This document shows, piece by piece, positions 1 to 11,229 of a DNA stretch of 64,000 nucleotides; the stretch's first letter is position 1; every line of letters begins with the position of its first letter. The position numbers were made by a program, and so were the translations under genes. This DNA is from Thermus arciformis (GTDB taxonomy: Bacteria; Deinococcota; Deinococci; Deinococcales; Thermaceae). The notes under the pieces are model-generated. The model saw only the letters and a list, made by a program, of their open reading frames with translations, was not told the origin of the DNA and did not search any database. The stretch covers positions 1 to 64,000 of the forward strand of contig NZ_FNBC01000006.1 of assembly GCF_900102145.1 (NCBI RefSeq). Reading direction: 5' to 3'.

Positions 1-2
1 GC

Positions 3-83
3 CGGGTCCTTGCCCAGGACCCCGAGACCCTCAGGCGGCACACCCTGTTCCACTGGTGGCCTAGGACGAAGGAATTAGCATAA
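3..83 (+). CDS. C-terminal end of a cut-off upstream gene (uncertain)
   Basis: The third frame is open from the window edge to a TAA at 81-83 and would encode the last 26 residues of a protein ending in WWPRTKELA. Composition is plausible for a real C-terminus, but there is too little to identify a family. A small inverted repeat (GGTCCT/AGGACC) lies near positions 5-21. The stop sits 11 nt before the next start. Confidence 0.3.
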   Translation, partial: RVLAQDPETLRRHTLFHWWPRTKELA

Positions 84-94
84 AAGGGTATCAA

Positions 95-1354
95 ATGGGC
101 ATTCCCGTGTATTGGCGTCTGGGTGCTTTGGCATTGCTGGCAGCCCTGGGGGCTTGTTCCGGCCCTCAAGGCGTGGTTCCCAACATGGTGGTCCCGGGCC
201 CCCGGGACGATGCCGGGGGCGACCCCGCCCAGGCCTGCGGCGAGGTGGCCAAGGCCGCCATGGGCCCGAAGGGGGGCATCCTGGTCTGGAACACCGCGGA
301 CACCCTCTTCGTGCAGCTTTCCGGGGTCTCCCCTTACCAACTCACGGAAAGCCACGCCTACGCGGGCACCGCGGCCCCGGGAAACTGGTGGAGCTACCCC
401 GCCCAAGCGGTGCACGACCCCTACGTGGACACCTTCACCTACGCCTTCCCCCTGGCGGACCTGGGCGCCAACCCCGGGGACAGCCTCCACGTGGCCGGCT
501 ACGCCTTTCTCCTGAGCCCAAGCTACAGCTTCGCCGAGGGCCAGGGCCATTTGGAGTACACGGTACAGGCCTGCCAGAACACCCCACCCCCGCCCGGCAA
601 GGACATCGTGGTGTTTAACGACATCAACCCCTTTGACAACACCGCCATGGCCAACCCCAACAACCAGCTCATGGCCCGCAACCTGGTGAACTACACCACC
701 GCAGGCCCCCGGGGCGCAGGCACCAAGGTGCTCTTTGACCGGGGCCGCAACTCCGTGTGCGGGGGCATGGGGGAGTGCAGCGATGCGGGCCTGGCCACGT
801 TCCGGAGCGTGATCCAAGGCGAGGGCTTTACCATTGAGGAGCTCAACTCCACCCAGGGATCCATCACCGCCTTGCCCCTCGAGGTCAAGGTCATCTTCCT
901 CTGGAACCCCCGCGAGACCTTCACCAACGGGGAGATCAACGTGCTCAAACAGTTTGCCGACGAAGGGGGGCGCGTGGTCTTCATCGGCGAGTGGCAGGGA
1001 TATTACGACGCCATCACCCTGGAGAACGACTTCCTGGGCAAGATGGGGGCGGTGATGACCAACACCGGCCAGGCGGTGGACTGCGGTTACAACACCTTGC
1101 CCCAGGCCTCCTTGCGTCCTCACCAGATCACTCAGGGCATGACCAACGTAACCATGGCCTGCTCCTCGGTGCTGGTGCCTGGGCCGAACGACTACCCCCT
1201 CTACTACGACTCCACCAACTCCAAGGTCCTCTCGGCGGTGGCCACCATTGACCCCACGCCCTTACCCCTCAACCACGTGGCGCCCCAGCAGGTCCAGGTG
1301 GCCCCCCAGGGCCTCGCTCCCCTCCTGAACCCCCGATCCTCCACGGGCTACTGA
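95..1354 (+). CDS. Predicted lipoprotein with a GATase/IFT52-like domain
   Basis: This is a 419-residue exported protein. The N-terminus has a short hydrophobic segment followed by the lipobox LGAC at residues 18-21, so it should be cleaved and lipidated at Cys21. Residues of about 170-380 resemble the GldG/IFT52 type of class I glutamine-amidotransferase-like fold: a strand followed by VLFDRGRNSVC, then VIFLWNPRETFT and a GGRVVFIGEW turn. A catalytic triad is not evident, so it is probably a binding or scaffold module. The ATG at 95 is used; a GTG at 107 would also leave a complete signal peptide. There is no strong Shine-Dalgarno, but a TAAAAG hexamer at 81-86 could act as a -10. The specific function is unknown. 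Confidence 0.7.
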   Translation: MGIPVYWRLGALALLAALGACSGPQGVVPNMVVPGPRDDAGGDPAQACGEVAKAAMGPKGGILVWNTADTLFVQLSGVSPYQLTESHAYAGTAAPGNWWSYPAQAVHDPYVDTFTYAFPLADLGANPGDSLHVAGYAFLLSPSYSFAEGQGHLEYTVQACQNTPPPPGKDIVVFNDINPFDNTAMANPNNQLMARNLVNYTTAGPRGAGTKVLFDRGRNSVCGGMGECSDAGLATFRSVIQGEGFTIEELNSTQGSITALPLEVKVIFLWNPRETFTNGEINVLKQFADEGGRVVFIGEWQGYYDAITLENDFLGKMGAVMTNTGQAVDCGYNTLPQASLRPHQITQGMTNVTMACSSVLVPGPNDYPLYYDSTNSKVLSAVATIDPTPLPLNHVAPQQVQVAPQGLAPLLNPRSSTGY

Positions 1355-1364
1355 GCGCAAAAAC

Positions 1365-1394
1365 AAAACCTCCCGCCTCGAGGCGGGAGGTTTT
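1365..1394. terminator. Bidirectional terminator, perfect 30-bp palindrome
   Basis: The 15-nt arm AAAACCTCCCGCCTC is followed directly by its exact reverse complement, giving A-runs on one side and T-runs on the other. It lies between the plus-strand lipoprotein gene and the minus-strand tRNA-Ala, and can end transcripts arriving from both sides. Confidence 0.85.
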
Positions 1395-1395
1395 C

Positions 1396-1471
1396 TGGTG
1401 GAGCCGAGGGGATTCGAACCCCTGACCTCCTGAGTGCGATTCAGGCGCGCTCCCGACTGCGCCACGGCCCC
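1396..1471 (-). tRNA. tRNA-Ala (anticodon CGC)
   Basis: The reverse complement folds into a complete cloverleaf. The acceptor GGGGCCG pairs with CGGCTCC, the anticodon stem CCTGA/TCAGG encloses the loop ATCGCAC (anticodon CGC, reading GCG), and the T-loop GTTCGAATC is present. The 3' CCA is encoded. Confidence 0.95.
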
Positions 1472-1508
1472 GCGCGCCCTATATGGTACCGAGGGGCTTG
1501 GGCCTTGT

Positions 1509-1847
1509 CTAGTCCCCCTCCTTGAGCCGCACCTCCACCCGGCCCTTCTTGTCCTTCACGGAGAGCTTGGCCTTGGCCTTGCCCTTGCGGTACTCCGCCT
1601 TCCACTCGTCCTTCTTGACCTCGTACTTCACCCGCACCCAGCCCCGGCGGCGGAGGTCCTCGTCGTGGTAGCGGAAGATGGCCTCGGGCCGGGAGTAGCC
1701 GTAGACCACCACAATGCCCTGGGGCTCGGCCACCCGCTCCACCACCACCGCCTGGGGGAAAAGGTCAAAGGCCAAGGTGGCGGTGAGGCGCACCTCCAGG
1801 GCCCACGCCAGGGCCAAAAAGGGCAGAAGGATGGGCCAGCGCTTCAT
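1509..1847 (-). CDS. Small exported basic protein, function unknown
   Basis: This 112-residue protein begins with a typical signal peptide (MKRWPILLPFLALAWA) with a probable cleavage after Ala-Trp-Ala. The mature part is short and ends in a Lys/Glu-rich, strand-forming stretch (residues 75-112), which suggests a small periplasmic or surface beta protein. I do not recognise the family. A GAGACT hexamer ends 6 nt upstream of the ATG, a possible leaderless promoter, and the gene stands alone between tRNA-Ala and the divergent Rad52-like gene. Confidence 0.65.
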   Translation of the reverse strand: MKRWPILLPFLALAWALEVRLTATLAFDLFPQAVVVERVAEPQGIVVVYGYSRPEAIFRYHDEDLRRRGWVRVKYEVKKDEWKAEYRKGKAKAKLSVKDKKGRVEVRLKEGD

Positions 1848-1898
1848 GCCCCCAGTCTCCCGCCCTAAGGGGGTCTTTAGGATGAGAGAACGCTAAAG

Positions 1899-1904
1899 TA
1901 CACT
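1899..1904 (+). promoter_or_regulatory. -10 element TACACT of the Rad52-like gene
   Basis: TACACT lies 7 nt before the ATG at 1912, and a weak TTTAGG lies 17 nt further upstream. The spacing predicts a leaderless mRNA. Confidence 0.5.
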
Positions 1905-1911
1905 TGGGGTT

Positions 1912-2546
1912 ATGGACGAAGTCTGGCGCAAGCTGGCCGAGCCCTTCCCCAAAGGGGAGGTGCAGTGGCGCATAGAGGCCCTCTCCCGGGACAAGAAGCG
2001 GGCCCTCGTGGTCCCCTACGTGGACGCCCGCACCGTCTTGGACCGCCTGGACAAGGTGGTGGGCCCTGAGGGCTGGCACGACGCTTACGAGGTGCTGGCC
2101 GATGCGGAAAGGGCGGTGAAGGACGAGCGCGGGGAGCGCCAGGAGCGGGTGGTGGAGGTGAAGTGCCGCCTCACCGTCCTCGGGGTGACCAAGGAAGATG
2201 TGGGCGAGGGGGACTCCCTGAAGGCCGCCTTCTCCGACGCCCTCAAGCGGGCGGCGGTGAAGTTCGGGGTGGGGCGCTACCTCTACCGCCTGGAGAAGCA
2301 GTGGGTGGACTACGACCCCGAGAAGGGCCGCTTCACCCCCCCAAGCCTCCCCGAAGGGGAGGGGGAAGCCCCCGAGGAAGAGGAGAAGCCCGAGGCCTAC
2401 CGCCTCATTGACCAGCTCCTGGAAAGGCTGAAGGAGAAGGGCCTGGGCAAGGAGGCGGCCCGGATCATCACCAAGTACGGGGGCTACGGCAAGACCCCCG
2501 AGGAGACCCGCAGGCTCTACGGGGAGCTCCGCAACTTGCTCAAGGG

Positions 2547-2550
<4 letters not shown>
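1912..2550 (+). CDS. Rad52/Rad22-family single-strand annealing protein (DdrA-like)
   Basis: This is a 212-residue protein. Residues 1-150 match the Rad52/Rad22/DdrA domain: the conserved VPYVDARTVLDRLDKVVGPE stretch, a GWHDAYEV strand, KCRLTVLGV, and the basic helix SDALKRAAVKFGVGRYLYRL typical of the family. After an acidic linker (about 153-165), a small helical C-terminal domain follows (residues 165-212). Proteins of this family bind single-stranded DNA or 3' ends and anneal complementary strands in double-strand break repair; in Deinococcus, DdrA protects 3' ends. The stop overlaps the start of the phosphatase gene (ATGA), so the two are co-translated. The exact role here is inferred. 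Confidence 0.75.
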
Positions 2551-4104
<1,554 letters not shown>

Positions 4105-4130
4105 CGCCATCTATCCCATAAAGAGCGGGA

Positions 4131-4159
4131 CTACACCGATAGCCCCCGGCACGGTGTAG
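4131..4159. terminator. Inverted repeat after rsmA (terminator or operator)
   Basis: CTACACCG at 4131-4138 is repeated inverted as CGGTGTAG at 4152-4159 around a 13-nt loop. A second, shorter repeat (TACAC/GTGTA) straddles the rsmA stop at about 4090-4103. No T-run follows, so it may be a weak terminator or a protein-binding site ahead of the nqo promoter. Confidence 0.4.
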
Positions 4160-4189
4160 CCTTACCCTCTTGTCCCGGGCCTGGGGTAG

Positions 4190-4195
4190 TAAGAT
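4190..4195 (+). promoter_or_regulatory. Possible -10 element of the nqo operon
   Basis: TAAGAT lies in the only non-coding stretch before the complex I genes; the same hexamer appears as a -10 candidate at 49772-49777. TTGTCC at 4170-4175 could be a -35 but the 14-nt spacing is short. It would give a leader of about 70 nt. Downstream, GCGGGGCT (4210-4217) pairs with AGCCCCGC (4232-4239), and CGTG (4241-4244) with CACG (4253-4256), just before the ribosome binding site AGGAGGGG. Confidence 0.35.
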
Positions 4196-4270
4196 GGGCA
4201 GGAACTCGGGCGGGGCTTTTGGGGTGTTGGGAGCCCCGCTCGTGAAGAGAGGCACGAAAGGAGGGGAACC

Positions 4271-4630
4271 TTGGCGCCCATCGCGGAGTACGTGAACGTC
4301 CTAATCTACCTGGGGGTGGCCCTCTTCATCGGGGTGGCGGCCCTTTTGGTGGGGGCCCTCCTCGGCCCCAAGAAGCCGGGGCGGGCCAAGCTCATGCCCT
4401 ACGAGTCGGGGAACGACCCCGCCGGGGAGGTGAAGCGCTTTCCCGTCCACTTCTACGTGGTGGCCATGCTCTTCATCCTCTTTGACGTGGAGGTGGCCTT
4501 CCTCTGGCCCTACGCCGTGAGCGCAGGGGGGCTTGGCCTCTACGGGTTCCTCGGGGTCTTGGGCTTCACCCTGCTCCTCTTCGTGGGCTTCCTCTACGAG
4601 TGGTGGAAGGGGGTGATGCGGTGGCACTGA
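4271..4630 (+). CDS. nuoA: NADH-quinone oxidoreductase subunit A (Nqo7)
   Basis: This is the first gene of the complex I operon: 119 residues and three membrane helices, part of the membrane arm near the quinone site. The loop containing [11 protein letters not shown] and the acidic helix segment [11 protein letters not shown] are family signatures. The start is a TTG at 4271 preceded by a strong Shine-Dalgarno AGGAGGGG at 4259-4266; no ATG or GTG fits. It overlaps nuoB by 10 nt. Confidence 0.96.
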   Translation: MAPIAEYVNVLIYLGVALFIGVAALLVGALLGPKKPGRAKLMPYESGNDPAGEVKRFPVHFYVVAMLFILFDVEVAFLWPYAVSAGGLGLYGFLGVLGFTLLLFVGFLYEWWKGVMRWH

Positions 4631-5166
4631 AGGACCTCTTTGAGCGGGACGTCCAGGAGCTGGAGAGGGAGGGGATCCTCTTCACCACCTTAGAGAAGCT
4701 CGTGGCCTGGGGGCGGAGCAACTCCTTGTGGCCCGCCACCTTCGGCCTCGCCTGCTGCGCCATTGAGATGATGGCCTCCACGGACGCCCGCAACGACCTC
4801 TCCCGCTTCGGGAGCGAGGTCTTCCGGGCAAGCCCCCGCCAGGCGGACGTGATGATCGTGGCCGGGAGGCTTTCCAAGAAGATGGCCCCGGTGATGCGCC
4901 GGGTCTGGGAGCAGATGCCCGACCCCAAGTGGGTGATCTCCATGGGGGCCTGCGCGAGCTCGGGGGGGATGTTTAACAACTACGCCATCGTGCAGAACGT
5001 GGACTCCGTGGTGCCCGTGGACGTCTACGTGCCCGGCTGCCCCCCCAGGCCCGAGGCCCTGATCTACGCGGTGATGCAACTCCAGAAGAAGGTGCGGGGC
5101 CAGGCCTACGACGAAAGCGGCAGGAAGCTTCCGCCCGTGGCCGCCTGGAAGCGGGCGAGGGGGTGA
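4621..5166 (+). CDS. nuoB: NADH-quinone oxidoreductase subunit B (Nqo6)
   Basis: This 181-residue hydrophilic subunit holds iron-sulfur cluster N2, which passes electrons to quinone. Cluster ligands Cys45, Cys46, Cys111 and Cys140 are all present in the motifs [17 protein letters not shown] and VPGCPPRP. The GTG at 4621 is chosen over an upstream GTG at 4600, because it gives the usual N-terminus ([10 protein letters not shown]) and a short overlap with nuoA. Confidence 0.97.
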   Translation: MALKDLFERDVQELEREGILFTTLEKLVAWGRSNSLWPATFGLACCAIEMMASTDARNDLSRFGSEVFRASPRQADVMIVAGRLSKKMAPVMRRVWEQMPDPKWVISMGACASSGGMFNNYAIVQNVDSVVPVDVYVPGCPPRPEALIYAVMQLQKKVRGQAYDESGRKLPPVAAWKRARG

Positions 5167-5169
5167 GGC

Positions 5170-5790
5170 ATGCGGCTTGAACGCGTCCTGGAAGAGGCCC
5201 GGGCCCAGGGCTACCCCATAGAGGACAACGGCCTCGGCAACCTCTGGGTGGTCCTGCCGAGGGAGCGCTTCAGGGAGGAGATGGCCCGGTACAAGGAGAT
5301 GGGCTTCAACTACCTGGCGGACATCGTGGGCCTGGACTACCTGACCTACCCCGACCCCCGTCCCGAGCGCTTCGCCGTGGTCTACGAGCTCGTCTCCCTC
5401 CCGGGCTGGAAGGACGGGGACGGGAGCCGCTTCTTCGCCCGGGTCTACGTGCCCGAGAAGGACCCCAGGCTCCCCACGGTCACCGACCTCTGGGGGAGTG
5501 CCAACTTCCTGGAACGGGAGGTCTACGACCTCTTCGGCATCGTCTTTGAGGGCCACCCCGACCTCCGCAAGATCCTCACCCCGGAGGACCTCGAGGGCCA
5601 CCCCCTGCGCAAGGACTTCCCCTTGGGGGAGACCCCCACCCTCTTCCGCGAGGGGCGGTACATCATCCCCAGCGAGTTCCGGGCGGCCATCACCGGCAAA
5701 GACCCCGGCCTCACCCACTACCGGGGCGGGGCCCGCAAGGGGTACAAGGCGCTTTGGGCCGACCTCGTCAAGGCCAAGGAGGCCAAATGA
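5170..5790 (+). CDS. nuoC: NADH-quinone oxidoreductase subunit C (Nqo5)
   Basis: This 206-residue 30-kDa-type subunit belongs to the quinone-reducing module. The family signature [20 protein letters not shown] (residues 115-134) and the following RKDFPLGE are intact. It starts 3 nt after nuoB and its stop overlaps the nuoD start (ATGA). Unlike in E. coli, C and D are separate genes. Confidence 0.96.
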   Translation: MRLERVLEEARAQGYPIEDNGLGNLWVVLPRERFREEMARYKEMGFNYLADIVGLDYLTYPDPRPERFAVVYELVSLPGWKDGDGSRFFARVYVPEKDPRLPTVTDLWGSANFLEREVYDLFGIVFEGHPDLRKILTPEDLEGHPLRKDFPLGETPTLFREGRYIIPSEFRAAITGKDPGLTHYRGGARKGYKALWADLVKAKEAK

Positions 5791-7007
5791 AGGAGTACCT
5801 GGACCTGGATCCCCAGGGGGTGGAGGAGCCCAAGGAGCTCCGCACCGAGGTGATGACCCTGAACGTGGGGCCCCAGCACCCCTCCACCCACGGGGTGCTC
5901 CGCCTCGTGGTCACCCTCTCCGGCGAGGAGGTCTTGGACCTCGTCCCCCACATCGGCTACCTCCACACGGGCTTTGAGAAAAACATGGAGAACCGGACGT
6001 ATACGCAGGTGATCACGTATACGCCCCGGATGGACTACCTCCACTCCTTCGCCCACGACCTGGCCTACGCCCTGGCGGTGGAGAAGCTGGTGGGGGCGGT
6101 GGTGCCCCCCCGGGCGGAGACCATACGGGTCATCCTGAACGAGCTTTCCCGCCTGGCGAGCCACCTGGTCTTCCTGGGGACGGGGCTTTTGGACCTCGGG
6201 GCCCTCACCCCCTTCTTCTACGCCTTCCGCGAGCGCGAGACCATCCTGGACCTCTTTGAGTGGGTCACGGGCCAGCGCTTCCACCACAACTACATCCGCA
6301 TCGGCGGGGTGAAGGAAGACCTCCCCGAGGAGTTCGTCCCCGAGCTCAGGAAGTTCCTGGAGGTCATGCCCCACCGCATTGACGAGTACGAGGCCCTCTT
6401 CGCCGAAAGCCCCATCTTCTACGAGAGGGCCCGGGGCGTGGGGGTGATCCCTCCTGAGGTGGCCATTAACCTCGGCCTTACCGGGGGGTCCCTAAGGGCG
6501 AGCGGGGTGAACTACGACGTGCGCAAGGCCTACCCCTACTCGGGCTACGAGACCTACACCTTTGACGTGCCCCTGGGGGAGAGGGGGGACGTGTTTGACC
6601 GGATGCTCATCCGCATCCGGGAGATGCGGGAGTCGGTGAAGATCATCCGGCAGGCCCTGGAACGGCTGGAACCGGGCCCCGTCCGCGACCCCAACCCCCA
6701 GATCACCCCGCCCCCCCGCCCCCTCCTGGAGACCTCCATGGAGGCGGTGATCTACCACTTCAAGCACTACACCGAGGGCTTCCACCCCCCCAAGGGGGAG
6801 GTCTACGTGCCCACGGAGTCGGCCCGGGGGGAACTCGGCTACTACGTCGTCTCCGACGGCGGCTCCATGCCCTACCGGGTCAAGGTGCGGGCGCCGAGCT
6901 TCGTCAACCTGCAAAGCCTCCCCTACGCCTGCAAGGGGGAGCAGGTCCCCGACATGGTGGCCATCATCGCCAGCCTTGACCCCGTGATGGGGGACGTGGA
7001 CCGCTAA
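5787..7007 (+). CDS. nuoD: NADH-quinone oxidoreductase subunit D (Nqo4)
   Basis: This is the 49-kDa subunit that forms the quinone pocket with NuoB; 406 residues from the ATG at 5787. The loop [13 protein letters not shown] near the N-terminus carries the quinone-contacting His, and the C-terminus ends in the conserved DPVMGDVDR. An in-frame upstream start at 5754 would run back into nuoC and is rejected in favour of the 4-nt ATGA overlap. Confidence 0.96.
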   Translation: MKEYLDLDPQGVEEPKELRTEVMTLNVGPQHPSTHGVLRLVVTLSGEEVLDLVPHIGYLHTGFEKNMENRTYTQVITYTPRMDYLHSFAHDLAYALAVEKLVGAVVPPRAETIRVILNELSRLASHLVFLGTGLLDLGALTPFFYAFRERETILDLFEWVTGQRFHHNYIRIGGVKEDLPEEFVPELRKFLEVMPHRIDEYEALFAESPIFYERARGVGVIPPEVAINLGLTGGSLRASGVNYDVRKAYPYSGYETYTFDVPLGERGDVFDRMLIRIREMRESVKIIRQALERLEPGPVRDPNPQITPPPRPLLETSMEAVIYHFKHYTEGFHPPKGEVYVPTESARGELGYYVVSDGGSMPYRVKVRAPSFVNLQSLPYACKGEQVPDMVAIIASLDPVMGDVDR

Positions 7008-7017
7008 GGGAGGGAAG

Positions 7018-7563
7018 ATGGGGTTCTTTGACGACAAGCAGGACTTCCTAGAGGAGACCTTCGCCAAGTACCCGCCGGAAGGGCGCCGCGCCGCCATCAT
7101 GCCCCTCCTCAGGCGGGTGCAGCAGGAGGAAGGCTGGATCCGGCCCGAGCGCATAGAGGAGATCGCCCGCCTCGTGGGCACCACCCCCACGGAGGTCATG
7201 GGGGTGGCGAGCTTTTACTCCTACTACCAGTTCGTGCCCACGGGGAAGTACCACCTCCAGGTCTGCGCCACCCTAAGCTGCAAGCTCGCCGGGGCCGAGG
7301 AGCTTTGGGACTACCTCACCGAGACCCTGGGCATCGGCCCGGGGGAGGTGACCCCGGACGGGCTTTTCAGCGTGCAGAAGGTGGAGTGCCTGGGAAGCTG
7401 CCACACCGCCCCCGTAATCCAGGTGAACGACGAGCCCTACGTGGAGTGCGTGACCCGGGCGAGGCTTGAGGCCCTTCTCGCGGGCCTCAGGGCGGGGAAG
7501 CGGCTTGAGGAGATTGAGCTTCCCGGCAAGTGCGGCCACCACGTGCACGAGGTGGAGGTATGA
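7018..7563 (+). CDS. nuoE: NADH-quinone oxidoreductase subunit E (Nqo2)
   Basis: This 181-residue 24-kDa-type subunit has a thioredoxin-like fold binding the [2Fe-2S] cluster N1a with Cys83, Cys88, Cys124 and Cys128 (motifs CATLSC and CLGSC). Cys144 and Cys172 are also present, the pair reported to form a disulfide in the Thermus protein. AGGGAGG lies just upstream, and the stop overlaps nuoF (ATGA). Confidence 0.97.
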   Translation: MGFFDDKQDFLEETFAKYPPEGRRAAIMPLLRRVQQEEGWIRPERIEEIARLVGTTPTEVMGVASFYSYYQFVPTGKYHLQVCATLSCKLAGAEELWDYLTETLGIGPGEVTPDGLFSVQKVECLGSCHTAPVIQVNDEPYVECVTRARLEALLAGLRAGKRLEEIELPGKCGHHVHEVEV

Positions 7564-8876
7564 CGGGCCCCATCGTTTCCGGACTAGACCCTAGGTTTGA
7601 ACGGACCCTCTACGCCCACGTGGGGAAGGAGGGGTCCTGGACCCTGGACTACTACCTCCGGCACGGGGGGTACGAGACGGCAAAGCGCGTCCTTAAGGAG
7701 AAGACCCCGGACGAGGTCATAGAGGAGGTGAAGCGCTCGGGGCTACGGGGCCGGGGCGGGGCGGGCTTCCCCACGGGGCTCAAGTGGAGCTTCATGCCCA
7801 AGGACGACGGGAAGCAGCACTACCTCATCTGCAACGCCGACGAGTCCGAGCCCGGGAGCTTCAAGGACCGCTACATCCTCGAGGACGTCCCCCACCTCCT
7901 CATTGAGGGGATGATCCTCGCCGGGTACGCCATCCGGGCCACGGTGGGCTACATCTACGTCCGCGGGGAGTACCGCCGGGCGGCGGACCGGCTAGAACAA
8001 GCCATCAAGGAGGCCCGGGCCCGGGGCTACCTGGGGAAGAACCTCTTCGGCACGGACTTCTCCTTTGACCTCCACGTCCACCGGGGGGCCGGGGCCTACA
8101 TCTGCGGCGAGGAGACGGCCCTCATGAACTCCCTGGAGGGCCTCAGGGCAAACCCCCGCTTGAAGCCCCCCTTCCCCGCCCAGGCGGGGCTTTGGGGCAA
8201 GCCCACCACCATCAACAACGTGGAGACCCTGGCCTCCGTGGTGCCCATCCTGGAGCGGGGGGCGGACTGGTTCGCCCAGATGGGCACGGAGCAGTCCAAG
8301 GGGATGAAGCTCTACCAGGTCTCGGGGCCCGTCAGGCGGCCTGGGGTCTACGAGCTCCCCATGGGCACCACCTTCCGCGAGCTCATCTACGAGTGGGCGG
8401 GCGGGCCCCTGGAGCCCATCCAGGCCCTCATCCCCGGGGGGTCCTCCACCCCGCCTCTGCCCTTCACGGACGAGGTCCTGGACACCCCCATGAGCTACGA
8501 GCACCTCCAGGCCAAGGGCTCCATGCTGGGGACCGGGGGGGTCATCCTCATCCCCGAGCGGGTGAGCATAGTGGACGCCATGTGGAACCTCACCCGCTTC
8601 TACGCCCACGAGTCCTGCGGCAAGTGCACCCCCTGCCGGGAAGGGGTGGCGGGGTTCATGGTGAACCTCTTCGCCAAGCTCGGCCGGGGCGAGGGGGAGG
8701 AGAAGGACGTGGAGAACCTGGAAGCCCTCCTGCCGCTCATTGAAGGGCGGAGCTTCTGCCCCCTGGCGGACGCGGCGGTGTGGCCGGTGAAGGGCTCGCT
8801 AAGGCACTTCAAGGACCAGTACCTGGCCCTGGCGCAAACGAAGCGCCCGGTGCCCAGGCCTTCCCTCTGGAGGTGA
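7560..8876 (+). CDS. nuoF: NADH-quinone oxidoreductase subunit F (Nqo1)
   Basis: This 438-residue subunit binds NADH and FMN and is the electron entry point of complex I. The glycine-rich FMN/NADH loops [13 protein letters not shown] (61-73) and [13 protein letters not shown] (177-189) are visible. Cluster N3 ligands Cys353, Cys356, Cys359 ([12 protein letters not shown]) and Cys400 are present. The ATG at 7560 is chosen because it gives a 4-nt overlap with nuoE. Confidence 0.97.
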   Translation: MTGPIVSGLDPRFERTLYAHVGKEGSWTLDYYLRHGGYETAKRVLKEKTPDEVIEEVKRSGLRGRGGAGFPTGLKWSFMPKDDGKQHYLICNADESEPGSFKDRYILEDVPHLLIEGMILAGYAIRATVGYIYVRGEYRRAADRLEQAIKEARARGYLGKNLFGTDFSFDLHVHRGAGAYICGEETALMNSLEGLRANPRLKPPFPAQAGLWGKPTTINNVETLASVVPILERGADWFAQMGTEQSKGMKLYQVSGPVRRPGVYELPMGTTFRELIYEWAGGPLEPIQALIPGGSSTPPLPFTDEVLDTPMSYEHLQAKGSMLGTGGVILIPERVSIVDAMWNLTRFYAHESCGKCTPCREGVAGFMVNLFAKLGRGEGEEKDVENLEALLPLIEGRSFCPLADAAVWPVKGSLRHFKDQYLALAQTKRPVPRPSLWR

Positions 8877-8877
8877 C

Positions 8878-11229
8878 ATGGTAAGGGTTAAGGTGAACGA
8901 CCGCGTGGTGGAGGTGCCTCCGGGGACGAGCGTCATGGACGCCGTCTTCCACGCGGGGTACGACGTGCCCCTCTTCTGCTCGGAGAAGCACCTCTCCCCC
9001 ATCGGGGCCTGCCGCATGTGCCTGGTGCGGGTGGGCCTTCCCAAAAAGGGCCCCGACGGAAAGCCCCTCCTCAACGAGAAGGGCGAGCCCGAGATCCAGT
9101 GGCAGCCCAAGCTTGCGGCGAGCTGCGTGACGGCGGTGGCGGACGGGATGGTGGTGGACACCCTCTCGGACGTGGTGCGGGAGGCCCAGGCGGGGATGGT
9201 GGAGTTCACCCTCTTAAACCACCCCTTAGACTGCCCCACCTGCGACAAGGGCGGGGCCTGCGAGCTCCAGGACCGCACCGTGGAGTACGGGCTTTACGAG
9301 AAGTACTACCAGAAGGACCCCCTCTCCCTCCCCGTCTACACCCGCTTTGAGTTCACCCGCCGCCACGTGGACAAGCACCACCCCCTCTCCCCCTTCGTCA
9401 TCCTGGACCGGGAGCGGTGCATCCACTGCAAGCGGTGCGTGCGCTACTTTGAGGAGGTGCCCGGGGACGAGGTCCTGGACTTCATTGAGCGGGGGGTGCA
9501 CACCTTCATCGGCAGCATGGACTTCGGCCTCCCCTCGGGCTTCTCCGGGAACATCACGGACATCTGCCCCGTGGGGGCCCTTCTGGACCTCACCGCCCGC
9601 TTCCGCGCCCGCAACTGGGAGATGGAGGAGACCCCCACCACCTGCGCCCTCTGCCCCGTGGGGTGCGGGATCACCGCCGACACCCGTAGCGGCGAGCTCC
9701 TCAGGATCCGGGCCCGGGAGGTCCCCGAGGTCAACGAGATCTGGATCTGCGACGCGGGCCGCTTCGGGCACGAGTGGGCGGACCAAAACCGCCTCAAGAC
9801 CCCCCTGGTGCGGAAAGAGGGAAGGCTCGTGGAGGCCACCTGGGAGGAGGCTTTCCTCGCCCTCAAGGAGGGCCTGAAGGGGGCGAGGGGCGAGGAGGTG
9901 GGGCTTTACCTGGCCCACGACGCCACCCTCGAGGAAGGCCTCCTCGCCGCCGAGCTCGCCAAGGCCCTGAAGACCCCCCACCTGGACTTCCAGGGCCGCA
10001 CCGCCGCCCCGGCGAGCCTCTTCCCGGCGGCCACCCTGGAGGACCTCCTCCGGGCGGACTTCGCCCTGGTCCTCGGCGACCCCACGGAGGAAGCCCCCAT
10101 CCTCCACCTCCGCCTCTCCGAGTTCGTGCGGGGCCTCAAGCCCCCCTACCGCTTCGCCCACGGCACCCCCTTCGCCGACCTGCAGATCAAGGAAAGGATG
10201 CCCCGCCGCACGGACAAGATGGCCCTCTTCGCCCCCTACCGCGCCCCCCTCATGCGGTGGGCCGCCCTCCACGAGGTCCACAGGCCCGGGGAGGAGCGGG
10301 AAATCCTCCTCGCCCTCCTCGGGGAGAAGGAGGGGAGCGAAATGGTGGCGAAGGCGAAGGAGGCCTGGGAGAAGGCGAAGGCCCCGGTGCTCCTCCTCGG
10401 GGCCGGTGTCCTCCAGGACGCCGTGGCCGCGGAAAGGGCCCGCCTTCTCGCCGAGCGCAAGGGGGCCAAGGTCCTCGCCATGACCCCGGCGGCGAACGCC
10501 CGGGGCCTCGAGGCCATGGGGGTCCTCCCCGGGGCGAAGGGGGCCTCCTGGGACGAGCCCGGGGCCCTCTACGCCTACTACGGCTTCGTGCCCCCGGAAG
10601 AGGCCCTTAAGGGCAAGCGCTTCGTGGTGATGCACCTAAGCCACCTCCACCCCCTGGCGGAGCGCTACGCCCACGTGGTCCTCCCCGCCCCCACCTTCTA
10701 CGAGAAGCGGGGGCACCTGGTGAACCTGGAGGGCCGGGTCCTCCCCCTAAGCCCCGCCCCCATAGAGAACGGGGAGGCGGAGGGCGCCCTCCAGGTCCTC
10801 GCCCTCCTCGCCGAGGCCCTGGGGGTGAGGCCCCCCTTCCGGCTCCACCTCGAGGCCGAGCGGGAGCTCAAGGCCCGCAAGGTGCCCGGGCCCATGGGCC
10901 TCCTGGCCTTCCGCACCCGCGCCTTGAGGCCGAGGGCCCAAGGGGGCGCCCTCTACCTCCGCCCCGGCATGTGGAAGGCCCACCAGGCCGTGGGCAAGGC
11001 GGCGGAGGCGGCGGCGCCCGAGCTTTGGGCCCACCCCGAGACCGCCCGGGCCGAGGTCCTCCCCGAAGGGGCGCGGGTGGCGGTGGAGACCCCCTTGGGC
11101 CGGGTGGAGGCCCGGGTGGTCCACCGGGAGGACCTCCCCAAGGGGTTCCTCTACCTCTCGGGTCTGGGCGCGGCCGCCGGGCGCCTCGTGGAAGGCCGGG
11201 TGCTGGTCCCCGCAGGAGGTGAAGCGTGA
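8878..11229 (+). CDS. nuoG: NADH-quinone oxidoreductase subunit G (Nqo3)
   Basis: This 783-residue subunit carries most of the hydrophilic-arm clusters. Ligands visible are Cys34/45/48/83 (N1b), His115/Cys119/122/128 (N5), Cys181/184/187 with Cys230 (N4), and Cys256/259/263/291, which bind the extra cluster N7 found in Thermus and some other bacteria. The C-terminal 450 residues are molybdopterin-oxidoreductase-like but without cofactor function in this family. The stop overlaps the GTG of nuoH. Confidence 0.97.
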   Translation: MVRVKVNDRVVEVPPGTSVMDAVFHAGYDVPLFCSEKHLSPIGACRMCLVRVGLPKKGPDGKPLLNEKGEPEIQWQPKLAASCVTAVADGMVVDTLSDVVREAQAGMVEFTLLNHPLDCPTCDKGGACELQDRTVEYGLYEKYYQKDPLSLPVYTRFEFTRRHVDKHHPLSPFVILDRERCIHCKRCVRYFEEVPGDEVLDFIERGVHTFIGSMDFGLPSGFSGNITDICPVGALLDLTARFRARNWEMEETPTTCALCPVGCGITADTRSGELLRIRAREVPEVNEIWICDAGRFGHEWADQNRLKTPLVRKEGRLVEATWEEAFLALKEGLKGARGEEVGLYLAHDATLEEGLLAAELAKALKTPHLDFQGRTAAPASLFPAATLEDLLRADFALVLGDPTEEAPILHLRLSEFVRGLKPPYRFAHGTPFADLQIKERMPRRTDKMALFAPYRAPLMRWAALHEVHRPGEEREILLALLGEKEGSEMVAKAKEAWEKAKAPVLLLGAGVLQDAVAAERARLLAERKGAKVLAMTPAANARGLEAMGVLPGAKGASWDEPGALYAYYGFVPPEEALKGKRFVVMHLSHLHPLAERYAHVVLPAPTFYEKRGHLVNLEGRVLPLSPAPIENGEAEGALQVLALLAEALGVRPPFRLHLEAERELKARKVPGPMGLLAFRTRALRPRAQGGALYLRPGMWKAHQAVGKAAEAAAPELWAHPETARAEVLPEGARVAVETPLGRVEARVVHREDLPKGFLYLSGLGAAAGRLVEGRVLVPAGGEA

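Noticed and set aside
1922-1936. A CTGGCGCAAGCTGGC sequence as a third REP-like copy
   Set aside because: It is coding sequence of the Rad52-like gene (WRKLA) and only partly matches the 14-nt core.
9226-10635. Long minus-strand open frames inside nuoG and other nqo genes (for example 469 residues here, 465 at 13739-15136)
   Set aside because: They are antisense shadows caused by high GC at third codon positions; they lack promoters, ribosome sites and recognisable motifs, and the sense strand is fully occupied by conserved subunits.
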